64,000 bases of DNA from positions 1 to 64,000 of the forward strand of contig SCVA01000022.1 of assembly GCA_004297005.1 (NCBI GenBank). The letters run 5' to 3'. Under the pieces are notes generated by a model. The model saw only the letters and a program-made list of their open reading frames with translations, was not told the origin of the DNA and ran no database searches. Shown here in pieces: positions 37,151 through 47,403 of this stretch. The stretch's first letter is position 1, and every line of letters begins with the position of its first letter. Position numbers and translations under genes: made by a program. Origin of the DNA: Nevskiaceae bacterium (GTDB lineage: Bacteria; Pseudomonadota; Gammaproteobacteria; Nevskiales; Nevskiaceae).

Positions 37151-38104
37151 TCAGCGCCTCGGCGCCGGGTTTGCGGAGGGCGGCGCGTACTCCTGGTAGT
37201 GCCAACCCCAGAGCGTCGAGAGCTTGCCGAAATTGCCGGCTGCCGTTTGCAGCCAGCGCGCCGCGCGGTGACGCCCCAGCGGCAGGCTCAGCGGCGTCAG
37301 CAGCGCCGCGACGCCCAGTTGCAGGGCGGCGCGCAGATAAAACACGGGGAGCGACCAGGGGCGAAGTGCGCCGAAGCGGCCGCGGCGCCAGTTGCGGGCG
37401 TAGTCCTGGTTGCCACGCACGGCGCGCAGCAGGATCCAGCGCAGGTTCAGGCGCACCGCCACCACCGGCTCGGTGACCGCGGCCTCCTGGCAGGCCACCA
37501 GCCGGGCGCCGCCCTGCACCAGGCGGGTGAGCAGATCGCTGTCCTCACCGCCGGTGAGGCCATAGGCCTCGTCGAAGGGCCCTTCCAGGGCTCTGAGCCG
37601 CGCGCCATGCAGCAGTGCGTTGCCGATGCCGACGCTGTTGAGCGGCATGATCTCGCCGGTGGGCGTGTCACGCGCGGGTTGGTAGAAGCGACCACGGCGT
37701 ATCCAGTCCGGCGCCGAATCCGGAACCACGGAGACCACCGGTGCGATCACGCCGTCGGCCTGGTAGCGCGCGGCGGTATCGAGCAGGGTCTGCAACCAGT
37801 GCGCCGGCGCGCGCTCGTCGTCGTCGAGCAGGGCCAGCCAGTCGCCCTCCGCCAGCGCCACCGCCCGGTTGCGGGTGCGCGAGATGTTCTTCACCGGCTG
37901 GATCTCGTAGCGGATCGGAAACGGCGCACCGGTGCGCGCCGCCTCGACGCTGGCGCGACCGCCGCCCTCGGCCTCGTTGTCCACCACCACCACCTCGTCC
38001 GGCCGGCGGGTCTGCGCGCCCAGATCGGCCAGCAGCCAGGCCAGTTGCTGAGGCCGCCGGTAGGTGCAGATGCAAACGCTGACCCTGGCGAGAGTGGAAG
38101 ACAT
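37151..38104 (-). CDS. family 2 glycosyltransferase
   Basis: A 317-residue GT-A glycosyltransferase. 'RVSVCICTYRRPQQLAWLLADLGAQTRRPDEVVVVDNE' is the N-terminal nucleotide fold, WLALLDDDERAP carries the metal-binding Asp motif, and GGEDSDLLTRLV is the acceptor-side acidic block. The C-terminal part has a hydrophobic stretch near residue 265. It lies 6 bases after epsG in the EPS operon. Sugar specificity cannot be assigned. Confidence 0.9.
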   Translation of the reverse strand: MSSTLARVSVCICTYRRPQQLAWLLADLGAQTRRPDEVVVVDNEAEGGGRASVEAARTGAPFPIRYEIQPVKNISRTRNRAVALAEGDWLALLDDDERAPAHWLQTLLDTAARYQADGVIAPVVSVVPDSAPDWIRRGRFYQPARDTPTGEIMPLNSVGIGNALLHGARLRALEGPFDEAYGLTGGEDSDLLTRLVQGGARLVACQEAAVTEPVVAVRLNLRWILLRAVRGNQDYARNWRRGRFGALRPWSLPVFYLRAALQLGVAALLTPLSLPLGRHRAARWLQTAAGNFGKLSTLWGWHYQEYAPPSANPAPRR

Positions 38105-38110
38105 GCGGCG

Positions 38111-38974
38111 CTAGAAACGCTTGAGCACGCCGCCCAGCACCTGGGCACGGGTGCTGTGCAGGCGCTGGATCAGGGTCTTCCAGTCGCGCATCGGCGTGCG
38201 GTGCAGGCGCGCCAGCGGCAACGCGGCGCCGGCATGGCTGGACACCGCCAGGGCATCGGAGACGCCCGCCACCGCCGGGGTGTCGAGGACGATGTGCCGG
38301 TAGCGCCGTCGCCAGCCCACCAGCAGCGCGCTGAGCGCGTCGGAGGAAAGCAGCTCCAGCGGATTGCCGGCGCTGAGCCCGGCGGTGAGCAGGCTGAGCT
38401 GCGGCAGGCCGTTGACGCCGTTGATCTGTGGCGCCGCAGTTTCGGCCAGGGCATTGGCGAGGCCGCGGGTGTTGTCGAGCCCGAACAGCCGGTGTAGCCC
38501 AGGATTGCGCAGGTCGGCATCGACCAGGAGCGTCGGCTGATTGAGCTGGGCGCAGCTGATCGCCAGCTCCGCCGCCAACTGGCTGCGCCCTTCCCCGCGC
38601 TGGCTGCTGACCACCGCCAGCACATTGGTCGCGGCCTCGCCCTGGCGCAGCAGGATGCTGGTGCGCAGCGCCCGGATCTGCTCGCTGTGCGGGTCGAAAG
38701 GATCGTGCGCCACCACCAGGCGAGCATCGGGCTGGGCACGCGCCGGACGCCCGGACTCGAGATTGCGGCTGGCGCTGAGCGCGGCATCGACATCGGCCTG
38801 GGTGACCAGCCCCAGCCGCAGCGCTGCCTCGGAAAACCGCAGCTCTTCGCGGGCGCGCAGCTCGGCGATCGCCTGCAAGGCCTCCTCGCCGAGTCCGGCA
38901 TAACGGATCAGGTACTGCGAGACATGCGCCGGATCCTCGGTGTTGGCGAATTGACGGCCGGGGACCAGGCTCAT
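38111..38974 (-). CDS. epsG: EPS chain-length tyrosine-kinase-like protein (EpsG type)
   Basis: A 287-residue cytoplasmic P-loop protein of the CpsD/CapB/EpsG group, partner of the Wzz-like EpsF. An N-terminal helical domain (about 25-70, 'ELRFSEAALRLGLVTQADVDAAL') is typical of EpsG. The ATPase core has Walker A SSQRGEGRSQLAAEL, Walker A' LLVDADLRNPG and Walker B HIVLDTPA. The usual Lys of Walker A is Arg and the next Thr/Ser is Ser-Gln. The protein ends at LGGVLKRF with no Tyr cluster, so autophosphorylation on a tail is doubtful. ATG at 38974 overlaps the epsF stop by 4 bases. Confidence 0.83.
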   Translation of the reverse strand: MSLVPGRQFANTEDPAHVSQYLIRYAGLGEEALQAIAELRAREELRFSEAALRLGLVTQADVDAALSASRNLESGRPARAQPDARLVVAHDPFDPHSEQIRALRTSILLRQGEAATNVLAVVSSQRGEGRSQLAAELAISCAQLNQPTLLVDADLRNPGLHRLFGLDNTRGLANALAETAAPQINGVNGLPQLSLLTAGLSAGNPLELLSSDALSALLVGWRRRYRHIVLDTPAVAGVSDALAVSSHAGAALPLARLHRTPMRDWKTLIQRLHSTRAQVLGGVLKRF

Positions 38975-40398
38975 TTCAGCGTCCCCAGTTCCGCCAATAC
39001 CGGCTCGGTCATCTCGCCCTGCATGTCCTCGGCGCAACGGATGCGCCGGTGCAACAGCTCCCAGCCCAGGCAGCCCGCCATCGCCAGCAGGCCACCGGCC
39101 AGAAGACCGAGAATCACATTGACCTTGGCCTTGGGCTTGATCGGCTTGGTCGGCAGCGGCGCGGTGCTGACCACCGAGACATTGCTGTACTTGGTGGCGC
39201 TGGAGCGCAGCACGGTTTCATAGCCCTGCACGGCACGGTCGTAGACGGTCTTGGCCGCCTCCAGCGCGCGCAGCAGGCTGGCGCCCTCCTCTTGCAGACG
39301 GCGGGTTTCCAGCAGCCGCTGGCGCTGCGTCTGCAACTCCTCGGCGACGCTGGCGGCGCCGCCGCTGGCGCGGGTGGCGTCGCCACGCACGCTGTCCTGG
39401 AACAGTTCGCTCTCGCGCGCCAGTTGGGCGCGCAACGCGGTGATCTCGGTCGCCACCGACACGTACTCCGGGTGTCGCGGCCCCAGCGTCTTGGAGAGCT
39501 CGGCGAGCCGCGCCTCCTGACTGGTCAACTGGGTCTTGAGATTCTGGATGTAGGAGTTGCCGAGAAATTCGATGTTGGCGTCACCGGCCGCGCCATTCCG
39601 GCTCTGGCGCTCGTACTCCTGGCGCCGCAGGGCGGCCCTGCGACTCTCCTCCTGCAATTGCAGGCGACGCTGATTGAGGTCGAGCAGCCCCTGGGCCTCG
39701 ACATCGACCCGGGCGTCGAGGTCGATCAGGCCGCTGCGTTCGCGGAACTCGCTGACCTTGGCCTGCGCCGCGTCCACCGCCTTGCGCAGGCTCTCCAGTT
39801 GCTCGGCGTACTCGCGCGCCCGCGCCTGCGCCGGTTCCAGGCTGCGCTTGAGATGCAGCTCGGCATAGGTCTCGGCGACGGTGTTGACCGCGCGCGCCAC
39901 CTCCGCCGGGTTCTTGCCCTGCCAACTGACGCTGATCAGCCGGCTGTCCTTGTAGGGCGCCACACTCAGCTTCTCCGCCAGCACCTTTTCCATCAGGTAT
40001 TGGCGCAGTTCGCCGTCGCGGCCGGCGACATAGCCCTTGGCGAACTCCGGCTTACCCACCCAGCCCAGCTTGTCAATCACTGGCAGCAGCACGCTGGGAC
40101 TCTCGATCAGCGCCTTCTGCGTGGACATGTAGCTGGTCGCCAGCATCTGCGGAAAATCGCGGCCGCTGGCCGGATCGTTGACCTCGAAGTCGACATACAG
40201 CGAAGCGCTGGCCTCGTAGACCTTGTCCAGCACCAGCTTGCTGAGCACACCGGCGACGAAGGCACAGCCGAACATGCTGCCGAGGATGATCCAGCGGTAA
40301 TAGCGCAGTACCGCCCACACCTGCCCCAGCGAGATGCCCGGAGTGAGGTAGGCGGCCGGCAGCAGGCCGGGCGTGCCCTGGATGGCCGGGTCGCTCAA
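38971..40398 (-). CDS. epsF: EPS chain-length determinant protein (EpsF, Wzz/PCP type)
   Basis: A 475-residue polysaccharide co-polymerase. One membrane helix near 30-55, a Wzz domain, a long coiled coil (about 170-390, many Glu/Arg/Gln with 'AQAKVSEFRERSGLIDLDARVDVEAQGLLDLNQRRLQLQEE'), and a second helix near 430-452 preceded by PTKPIKPKAKVN. It should set polymer length together with EpsG. The start is TTG, overlapping the epsE stop, so it depends on coupling to epsE. Confidence 0.87.
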   Translation of the reverse strand: MSDPAIQGTPGLLPAAYLTPGISLGQVWAVLRYYRWIILGSMFGCAFVAGVLSKLVLDKVYEASASLYVDFEVNDPASGRDFPQMLATSYMSTQKALIESPSVLLPVIDKLGWVGKPEFAKGYVAGRDGELRQYLMEKVLAEKLSVAPYKDSRLISVSWQGKNPAEVARAVNTVAETYAELHLKRSLEPAQARAREYAEQLESLRKAVDAAQAKVSEFRERSGLIDLDARVDVEAQGLLDLNQRRLQLQEESRRAALRRQEYERQSRNGAAGDANIEFLGNSYIQNLKTQLTSQEARLAELSKTLGPRHPEYVSVATEITALRAQLARESELFQDSVRGDATRASGGAASVAEELQTQRQRLLETRRLQEEGASLLRALEAAKTVYDRAVQGYETVLRSSATKYSNVSVVSTAPLPTKPIKPKAKVNVILGLLAGGLLAMAGCLGWELLHRRIRCAEDMQGEMTEPVLAELGTLK

Positions 40399-41591
40399 AA
40401 CAGCCTCTCCCGCACGTAGATGACGTCGTTGGGCAGCAGGGCATCGCTCAGCGTCGCCGCCTGCGTGCGCAGCTCCCCCTCGTCGTCGCGGCGACGGATG
40501 TCGATGCGGCGATCGCTGCCCTTGTCGCTGAGACCACCGGCCAGCGACAGCGCCTGGATCACGGTGAGCCCCGGCTTGAGCTTGTAGGCATTGGGCGATT
40601 TCACCTCGCCGTAGATGTAGAACAGCTCGGCCTTGGGCACCACCACGGTGTCGCCGGCGAGCAGCTCGAAATACTGCTGGCCGGCTCCGGCCTGCAGGAG
40701 GGCGTCGAGGTCGATCTCGTAACGGGTCACGACGCTGTCTTCCGGGCGCAGGATGTAGGCGAGTTGGGCGCCACTGTCATTGATGCCGCCGGCGAGCGCC
40801 AGCGCGTCGAGGATGGACAACCGGGTGCGCATCGGGAAGCGGCCCGGGGACTTCACCTCGCCGAGTACCGAGAGCTGCTGGCTCTGGTAGTCCCGCAGCG
40901 TCACCGTCACCTGCGGATCGACCAGGTATTGACCGTCCTTGTAGGCCTGGGCGATACGCCGCGCCGCCTGCTGGGGCGTCAGCCCCAGTACCGGCACCGC
41001 GCCGACCAGGGCGGCGGTGATCAGGCCGTCGCCGGAGACGTTGCCGCTGGCCGAGAGCTCCGGCCGCCCGAGCACCGTGATGTCCACGGTGTCACCGGCG
41101 CCGATCTGGAAGCCTGGCACTGCGGCCGGCGGCGGCATGCGGCCCACCGGTGTGCGATTGCTGCCCTCGGGAATCGTCGCCTGCCGCCAGGCCGAGCCCG
41201 GCACCGGAGTCGAGGCGGAAGACGGCGGCGCGCCGCTCATGGCCGGCGGGGGTGGCAGCCCTTCGTCAGCGACAGGCGGCAAGCCCGGCAGCGAGCCCAG
41301 GGGATCACTGGCGAGATAGATCGCCGGCCGTCGCGGGCCAGGCTCTTCCGCATAGCTGGCGGGCGCTTCCGCAGGCGCCGGCAACCTGGCCTGGGCGGCG
41401 TGATCGCCAGTGGTGTCGGCTGGCGGAATGGTCGTGGCGGTGGCGCCGGCCGGGCCGGTGCTCTCCCAGGGCGGCGGGACTTCGGGAGGCGGCATCAGCC
41501 AGGCGCAAGCCGAGCAGAACAGGCCCAGAGTCGAGGCCGCGACGCCCAACCCGAACCGTTGCCAACGTTGCTTGCCCGTCGTCTTTCCCAT
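40395..41591 (-). CDS. epsE: polysaccharide export outer-membrane protein (EpsE, Wza type)
   Basis: A 398-residue Wza-like export protein. A signal with LGLFCSAC is followed by a Pro/Ala-rich linker (about 35-155) that is much longer than usual. Then come the polysaccharide-export domain ('FQIGAGDTVDITVLGRPELS', 'GLITAALVGAVPVLGLT') and two SLBB beta-grasp repeats ('LSVLGEVKSPGRFPMRTRLSILDALALAGG', 'FYIYGEVKSPNAYKLKPGLTVIQALSLAGG'). ATG at 41591 is chosen over a longer frame that would run into the clpB promoter region. It is the first gene of the EPS operon; GATAAT upstream at about 41618 is a possible -10. Confidence 0.88.
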   Translation of the reverse strand: MGKTTGKQRWQRFGLGVAASTLGLFCSACAWLMPPPEVPPPWESTGPAGATATTIPPADTTGDHAAQARLPAPAEAPASYAEEPGPRRPAIYLASDPLGSLPGLPPVADEGLPPPPAMSGAPPSSASTPVPGSAWRQATIPEGSNRTPVGRMPPPAAVPGFQIGAGDTVDITVLGRPELSASGNVSGDGLITAALVGAVPVLGLTPQQAARRIAQAYKDGQYLVDPQVTVTLRDYQSQQLSVLGEVKSPGRFPMRTRLSILDALALAGGINDSGAQLAYILRPEDSVVTRYEIDLDALLQAGAGQQYFELLAGDTVVVPKAELFYIYGEVKSPNAYKLKPGLTVIQALSLAGGLSDKGSDRRIDIRRRDDEGELRTQAATLSDALLPNDVIYVRERLF

Positions 41592-41711
41592 ACCCCCGTG
41601 CACGCCGGGAAGATCGTGATGTCGCAGATTATCACGAAGCCCTAGTGGTTCCGTTGATCTGCAGCCACAAGCAATTGTGGCTGGCGACCGCCCCCTTTGC
41701 GGGAAGCCGCA

Positions 41712-41739
41712 CTTGAATGGGCCAAGGCGGGGCTTATGT
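41712..41739 (+). promoter_or_regulatory. sigma-32-type promoter of clpB
   Basis: CTTGAA (41712-41717) is followed after 14 bases by GCTTATGT (41732-41739), a partial match to CCCCATnT. It lies about 70 bases upstream of the clpB start, in line with heat induction of this chaperone. Confidence 0.5.
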
Positions 41740-41806
41740 TGAGCCCGTACCCACAAGGCCAAGATGGCCGGCGGGAGCCCCGCAACATCTCAAGGAGTCA
41801 TGCCTC

Positions 41807-44416
<2,610 letters not shown>

Positions 44417-44434
44417 GGCCCGAAGCAGCCAAAC

Positions 44435-44469
44435 AAAAACGGCCGGTCATCATGACCGGCCGTTTTTTT
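44435..44469. terminator. bidirectional terminator between clpB and dsbC
   Basis: A perfect 15-bp stem (44435-44449 / 44453-44467) with a 3-base loop TCA. It starts with five A residues and ends with seven T residues, so it can end transcription of clpB from the left and dsbC from the right. Confidence 0.92.
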
Positions 44470-44483
44470 GTTCCGGCGCTAGC

Positions 44484-45338
44484 TCAGGGTGCGCTCTTGG
44501 CGGCCGCCGGCAGCGCGGTCTCGGCCAGGCGCTGGGCCAGCCGGTCGGCCGGCACATAGCCGTTGACCACTTCGCCATTGGGCAACACCAGCATCGGCGT
44601 GCCGCGCAGGCCCAGTTCGCCGCCGAGGTTGTACTCGGCCAGCACCGGGGTCTTGCAGCCTTCCGGCGCCGCCGGCAGATGCACACCCTGCTTGGCCTTG
44701 GTCAGCGCGCCCTTGCGATCCATCGAGCACCAGACCGACTCGGCCTGCTTGAAGGACTCGCTGCCCGGGCCGCTGCGCGGATAGAACATGTAGCGGATGC
44801 CGATGCCGAGATCGTTGTAGCTGGCGATCTCGCTGTGCAGCTTGCGGCAGTAGCCGCAATCGACGTCGGTGAACACCGTCACCACGTTCTGCAACTGGCC
44901 TTTGGGGGGGAAGAACTCGATGGACTCGCTGCCGTGCTGGGCCAGGGCGTCCAGGCGCAGTTGGCGGCGGCTGATCTCGGTGAGTTCCTCGCCGGTTTCC
45001 AGATTCACCAAGTCGCCGGAGATCAGGTATTTGCCGTCGGCGCTGACGTAGCCAAACATCGAACCACGGCGCACTTCGTAGAGGCCGGGGATGGCGGCCG
45101 GATGCACGGAGTCGAGCACCACGTCCGGCATCGTCTTGGTCAGCCGTGCGCGCAACTCGGCAGCGTCCGGGGTTTCCTGCTTTACGGCGGCGACCGGTTT
45201 GGCGGCCTCGCTGGTACCGGGTGGCTCGGCCTGGGGAGCCCCCGGCTCCGGCATCGGCGGCGCGCAGGAGGCGGTGGTGGCGGCAAGGGAGATGGAGGCA
45301 CAGATCAGGGCCAGGCGGCCCGGGCGGAACAGGAGCAT
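44484..45338 (-). CDS. dsbC: thiol:disulfide interchange protein DsbC
   Basis: A 284-residue periplasmic disulfide isomerase. The signal is followed by a Pro/Ala-rich linker (about 25-60), a dimerisation domain ('LYEVRRGSMFGYVSADGKYLISGDLVNLETGEELTE'), a hinge, and a thioredoxin-fold domain with the active site VDCGYCRKLH and cis-Pro in GLRGTPMLVL. A further Cys pair (VWCS, EGCK) matches the structural disulfide of DsbC. Cys25 lies after the signal, but no good lipobox precedes it (TTASC), so a soluble protein is more likely. The linker is longer than in E. coli. Confidence 0.93.
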   Translation of the reverse strand: MLLFRPGRLALICASISLAATTASCAPPMPEPGAPQAEPPGTSEAAKPVAAVKQETPDAAELRARLTKTMPDVVLDSVHPAAIPGLYEVRRGSMFGYVSADGKYLISGDLVNLETGEELTEISRRQLRLDALAQHGSESIEFFPPKGQLQNVVTVFTDVDCGYCRKLHSEIASYNDLGIGIRYMFYPRSGPGSESFKQAESVWCSMDRKGALTKAKQGVHLPAAPEGCKTPVLAEYNLGGELGLRGTPMLVLPNGEVVNGYVPADRLAQRLAETALPAAAKSAP

Positions 45339-45457
45339 TGCGAGGTCACGGAAAATTGAAGCGGCGAGAGTATGACAAATCCGTTCGGGGTCGGTTCTCG
45401 GTCACAGGGGCCGTTGGACCGATTGCATGGGGCTTTCGTCGTATCCGGAGCATCTGT
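45339..45457. other. leader region of dsbC and start of the gene-free 45.34-45.69 kb gap
   Basis: The gap between dsbC and xerD is 350 bases. This part should hold the dsbC promoter; complement reading shows a CATACT box about 40 bases before the start. The rest of the gap is tandem repeat and hairpin, listed separately. No credible gene lies in the gap. Confidence 0.4.
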
Positions 45458-45657
45458 GGCCGGGCGTTCGCCCGCTCGTGACCTAAGCTCATCCCTGCCA
45501 TCCCTGGCGTGGCTGCATCGTTCTTGCTTACCCCCGACCCGGCCATCCATGGCCGGGCGTTCGCTCGCTCCTGACCTCAGCTCATCCTTGCCATCCCTGG
45601 CGCGGCTGCATCGTTCTTGCTTACCCCCGGCCCGGCCGTCCATGGCCGGGCGTTCGC
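45458..45657. repeat. 93-bp tandem repeat, two copies plus a partial third
   Basis: Units begin with GGCCGGGCGTTCG at 45458, 45551 and 45644, giving an exact 93-base period. Copies 1 and 2 are nearly identical over their length; copy 3 is cut after about 14 bases. Each boundary carries a GGCC-ATCCAT-GGCC type dyad. Because 93 is divisible by 3, an open frame runs through the array on the minus strand, but it has no protein-like features. Confidence 0.85.
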
Positions 45658-45688
45658 CGCTTTTCTTGCCTTCGGCAAGAAAAGCGGC
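45656..45688. repeat. perfect hairpin at the xerD 3' end
   Basis: Arms 45656-45670 and 45674-45688 are perfectly complementary (15 bp), closing on a C-TTCG-G tetraloop. It directly abuts the xerD stop codon. It has internal A/T tracts but no trailing T-run, so it may act as a 3'-end stabiliser or weak terminator rather than a textbook terminator. Confidence 0.75.
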
Positions 45689-46636
45689 TCACCCCCTCGG
45701 ATGATGCTGGGCGTGCAGGGCTTTCAGCCGCGCGCGGGTGACGTGGGTGTAGATCTGGGTGGTGGAGAGGTCGGCGTGACCGAGCAGACTCTGCACCGCG
45801 CGCAGGTCGGCGCCGTTTTCGAGCAGGTGGGTAGCGAAGGCGTGGCGCAGGGTATGCGGTGACAGCGCCGCGGTCGGAATGCCGGCGAGGCAGGCGTAGT
45901 GCTTGATGCGGTGCCAGAAATTGTGGCGGGTCATGGCCTCGCCGCGGTTGCTCAGGAACAGGGCGTCGCTGCGGGATGTCCGAGCGTAGTCCGGACGCGC
46001 CTCCTGCAACCAGCGCTGGACGGCCTGCTGCGCCACCTCGCCCATCGGCACCATGCGCTCGCGTCCTCCCTTGCCCAGAACCAGCACCAGTCCGCGTTGC
46101 AGGTTGACGCGGGGCAGCGGCAGACCGACCAGCTCGCTGACGCGCAGGCCGCTGGCATACATCAGTTCCAGCATGGCCCGGTCGCGCAGGCCCTGAGGGC
46201 TGTCGTCGGGGGCGGCCAGCAGCCGCTCGACCTCGGCCGGCGCCAGGGTCTTGGGCAGGCCCCGGCCCTGGCGCGGCGCCTCCAGCAGCCGGGTGGGATC
46301 GTCCGCCCGACGACGTTCGCGCACCAGCCAGCGGTAGAAGCGACGGGCGGCGGTGAGGTGCCGTGCCTGGGATCGGGCGTTGAAGCCCTGCCCGGCCTGA
46401 CGCGGATCGGCGCGCCGCTGACGGTCGGCGAGGTATTCGCGTAGTTCGGCCTCGTCAGCAGCCAGCAGGCCGCGGCCGCGCGCCGCCAGCCAGCGGCCGT
46501 AGAGACTGAGGTCGGACTGGTAGGCGGCCAGACTGTTCTTCGAGAGACCATGCTCGAGCAGCAGCATGTCGGCGAAATCGGCCAGCAGGACGCGATCAGC
46601 GTCGGACAAGGGCGGCAAGTCGGCTGGCAAAGGCAT
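45689..46636 (-). CDS. xerD: site-specific tyrosine recombinase XerD
   Basis: A 315-residue recombinase that, with XerC, resolves chromosome dimers at dif. The N-terminal core-binding domain (about 10-110, '[33 protein letters not shown]') precedes the catalytic domain. The catalytic residues are visible in ASGLRVSEL (Arg), [15 protein letters not shown] (His-x-x-Arg), [14 protein letters not shown] (His and Tyr). ATG at 46636 is chosen; a longer frame would overlap plsC. It shares an 17-base start-to-start gap with plsC. Confidence 0.95.
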   Translation of the reverse strand: MPLPADLPPLSDADRVLLADFADMLLLEHGLSKNSLAAYQSDLSLYGRWLAARGRGLLAADEAELREYLADRQRRADPRQAGQGFNARSQARHLTAARRFYRWLVRERRRADDPTRLLEAPRQGRGLPKTLAPAEVERLLAAPDDSPQGLRDRAMLELMYASGLRVSELVGLPLPRVNLQRGLVLVLGKGGRERMVPMGEVAQQAVQRWLQEARPDYARTSRSDALFLSNRGEAMTRHNFWHRIKHYACLAGIPTAALSPHTLRHAFATHLLENGADLRAVQSLLGHADLSTTQIYTHVTRARLKALHAQHHPRG

Positions 46637-46659
46637 CTCTCTATAATAGGGAGATGCCT
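46631..46659. promoter_or_regulatory. shared divergent promoter of xerD and plsC, both predicted leaderless
   Basis: An inverted repeat AGGCATCTC (46631-46639) / GAGATGCCT (46651-46659) spans both start codons. Its centre carries overlapping -10 boxes: TATAAT (46642-46647) rightward and TATTAT (complement of 46643-46648) leftward. Each lies exactly 6 bases from its own ATG, so both transcripts should start at the start codon. Confidence 0.68.
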
Positions 46660-47403
46660 GCGCGCGTTCTTCGCACTCTCTCCAGACCCCTGTACGGCGC
46701 TTACGCGACCGGAGCCTTCGCGCTGGCGGTATTGCCGCTGTGCCTGATGATCCTGGTGGGGCCGACACTGCGTAGCCGCCGCGCCATCGGCCGCGCCGGC
46801 ACTCACGGCGTCATGCGCCTGATCGGCTGTCCGATCCGCGTCCGTGGCCTGGAACACCTGCCCGAAGGCCCCTGCGTGTGCGTCGCCAATCACGCCAGCT
46901 ACCTCGACGGCATGGTGCTGACCGCCGCCCTGCCCGCCCACTTCAGCTTTCTGGTCCAGCATGGCGCCGCCAACTGGCCCCTGGTGGGGCCGACCATCCG
47001 GCGGATGGGCGTGAGCTTCGTCAACCGCGGCTCTCCACGGGAAGCGGCGGTGGCGACCCGCGATCTGCTGCGACGCCTGCACGAAGGCGAGTCCTTCGCG
47101 ATCTTCGCCGAAGGTACCTTCAAGGCCGAGCCCGGACTGCTGCCGTTCCAGCCCGGCGCTTTCGCCATCGCCAGCCGCGCTTCGGTGCCAGTGCTGCCGG
47201 TAGTGATCCGCGGCACCCGCGCCGTGTTTCCAGAGGGCGCGCGTCTGCCCCGACGCAGCCAGATCGAGATCGAGATCCTGCCGCCCCTGCACCCCGAGGG
47301 CAGTAGCCGCGAGGCGGCGCATCAGCTGCGGGACGCCGTGCGTAGCGCGATCCTGGATCGCTGCGGCGAGCCAGACACCCTAGCCCCAGCGCAAGACCGA
47401 TGA
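46654..47403 (+). CDS. plsC: 1-acylglycerol-3-phosphate acyltransferase (PlsC family)
   Basis: A 249-residue membrane acyltransferase of phospholipid synthesis. An N-terminal membrane helix (about 12-35) precedes the catalytic NHASYLDG (the HX4D motif), the FVNRGSPREA block, the substrate motif FAEGTF, and 'VLPVVIRGTRAVFP'. Length fits the family. The start codon has no usable Shine-Dalgarno: GGGAG abuts the ATG directly. It overlaps the downstream oxidase gene by 4 bases. Confidence 0.9.
   Translation: MPARVLRTLSRPLYGAYATGAFALAVLPLCLMILVGPTLRSRRAIGRAGTHGVMRLIGCPIRVRGLEHLPEGPCVCVANHASYLDGMVLTAALPAHFSFLVQHGAANWPLVGPTIRRMGVSFVNRGSPREAAVATRDLLRRLHEGESFAIFAEGTFKAEPGLLPFQPGAFAIASRASVPVLPVVIRGTRAVFPEGARLPRRSQIEIEILPPLHPEGSSREAAHQLRDAVRSAILDRCGEPDTLAPAQDR

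Noticed and set aside
45262..45270. Lipoprotein signal in DsbC (TTASC)
   Set aside because: The position three before Cys is Thr rather than Leu/Val/Ile, so the lipobox is poor; an ordinary signal peptide is likelier.
45305..45643. 112-codon frame through the 93-bp repeats
   Set aside because: It exists only because the period is divisible by three; repeated charged low-complexity residues and no start signal.
45458..45657. CRISPR array
   Set aside because: The repeat is a contiguous 93-bp tandem unit with no alternating unique spacers, and no cas genes lie nearby.
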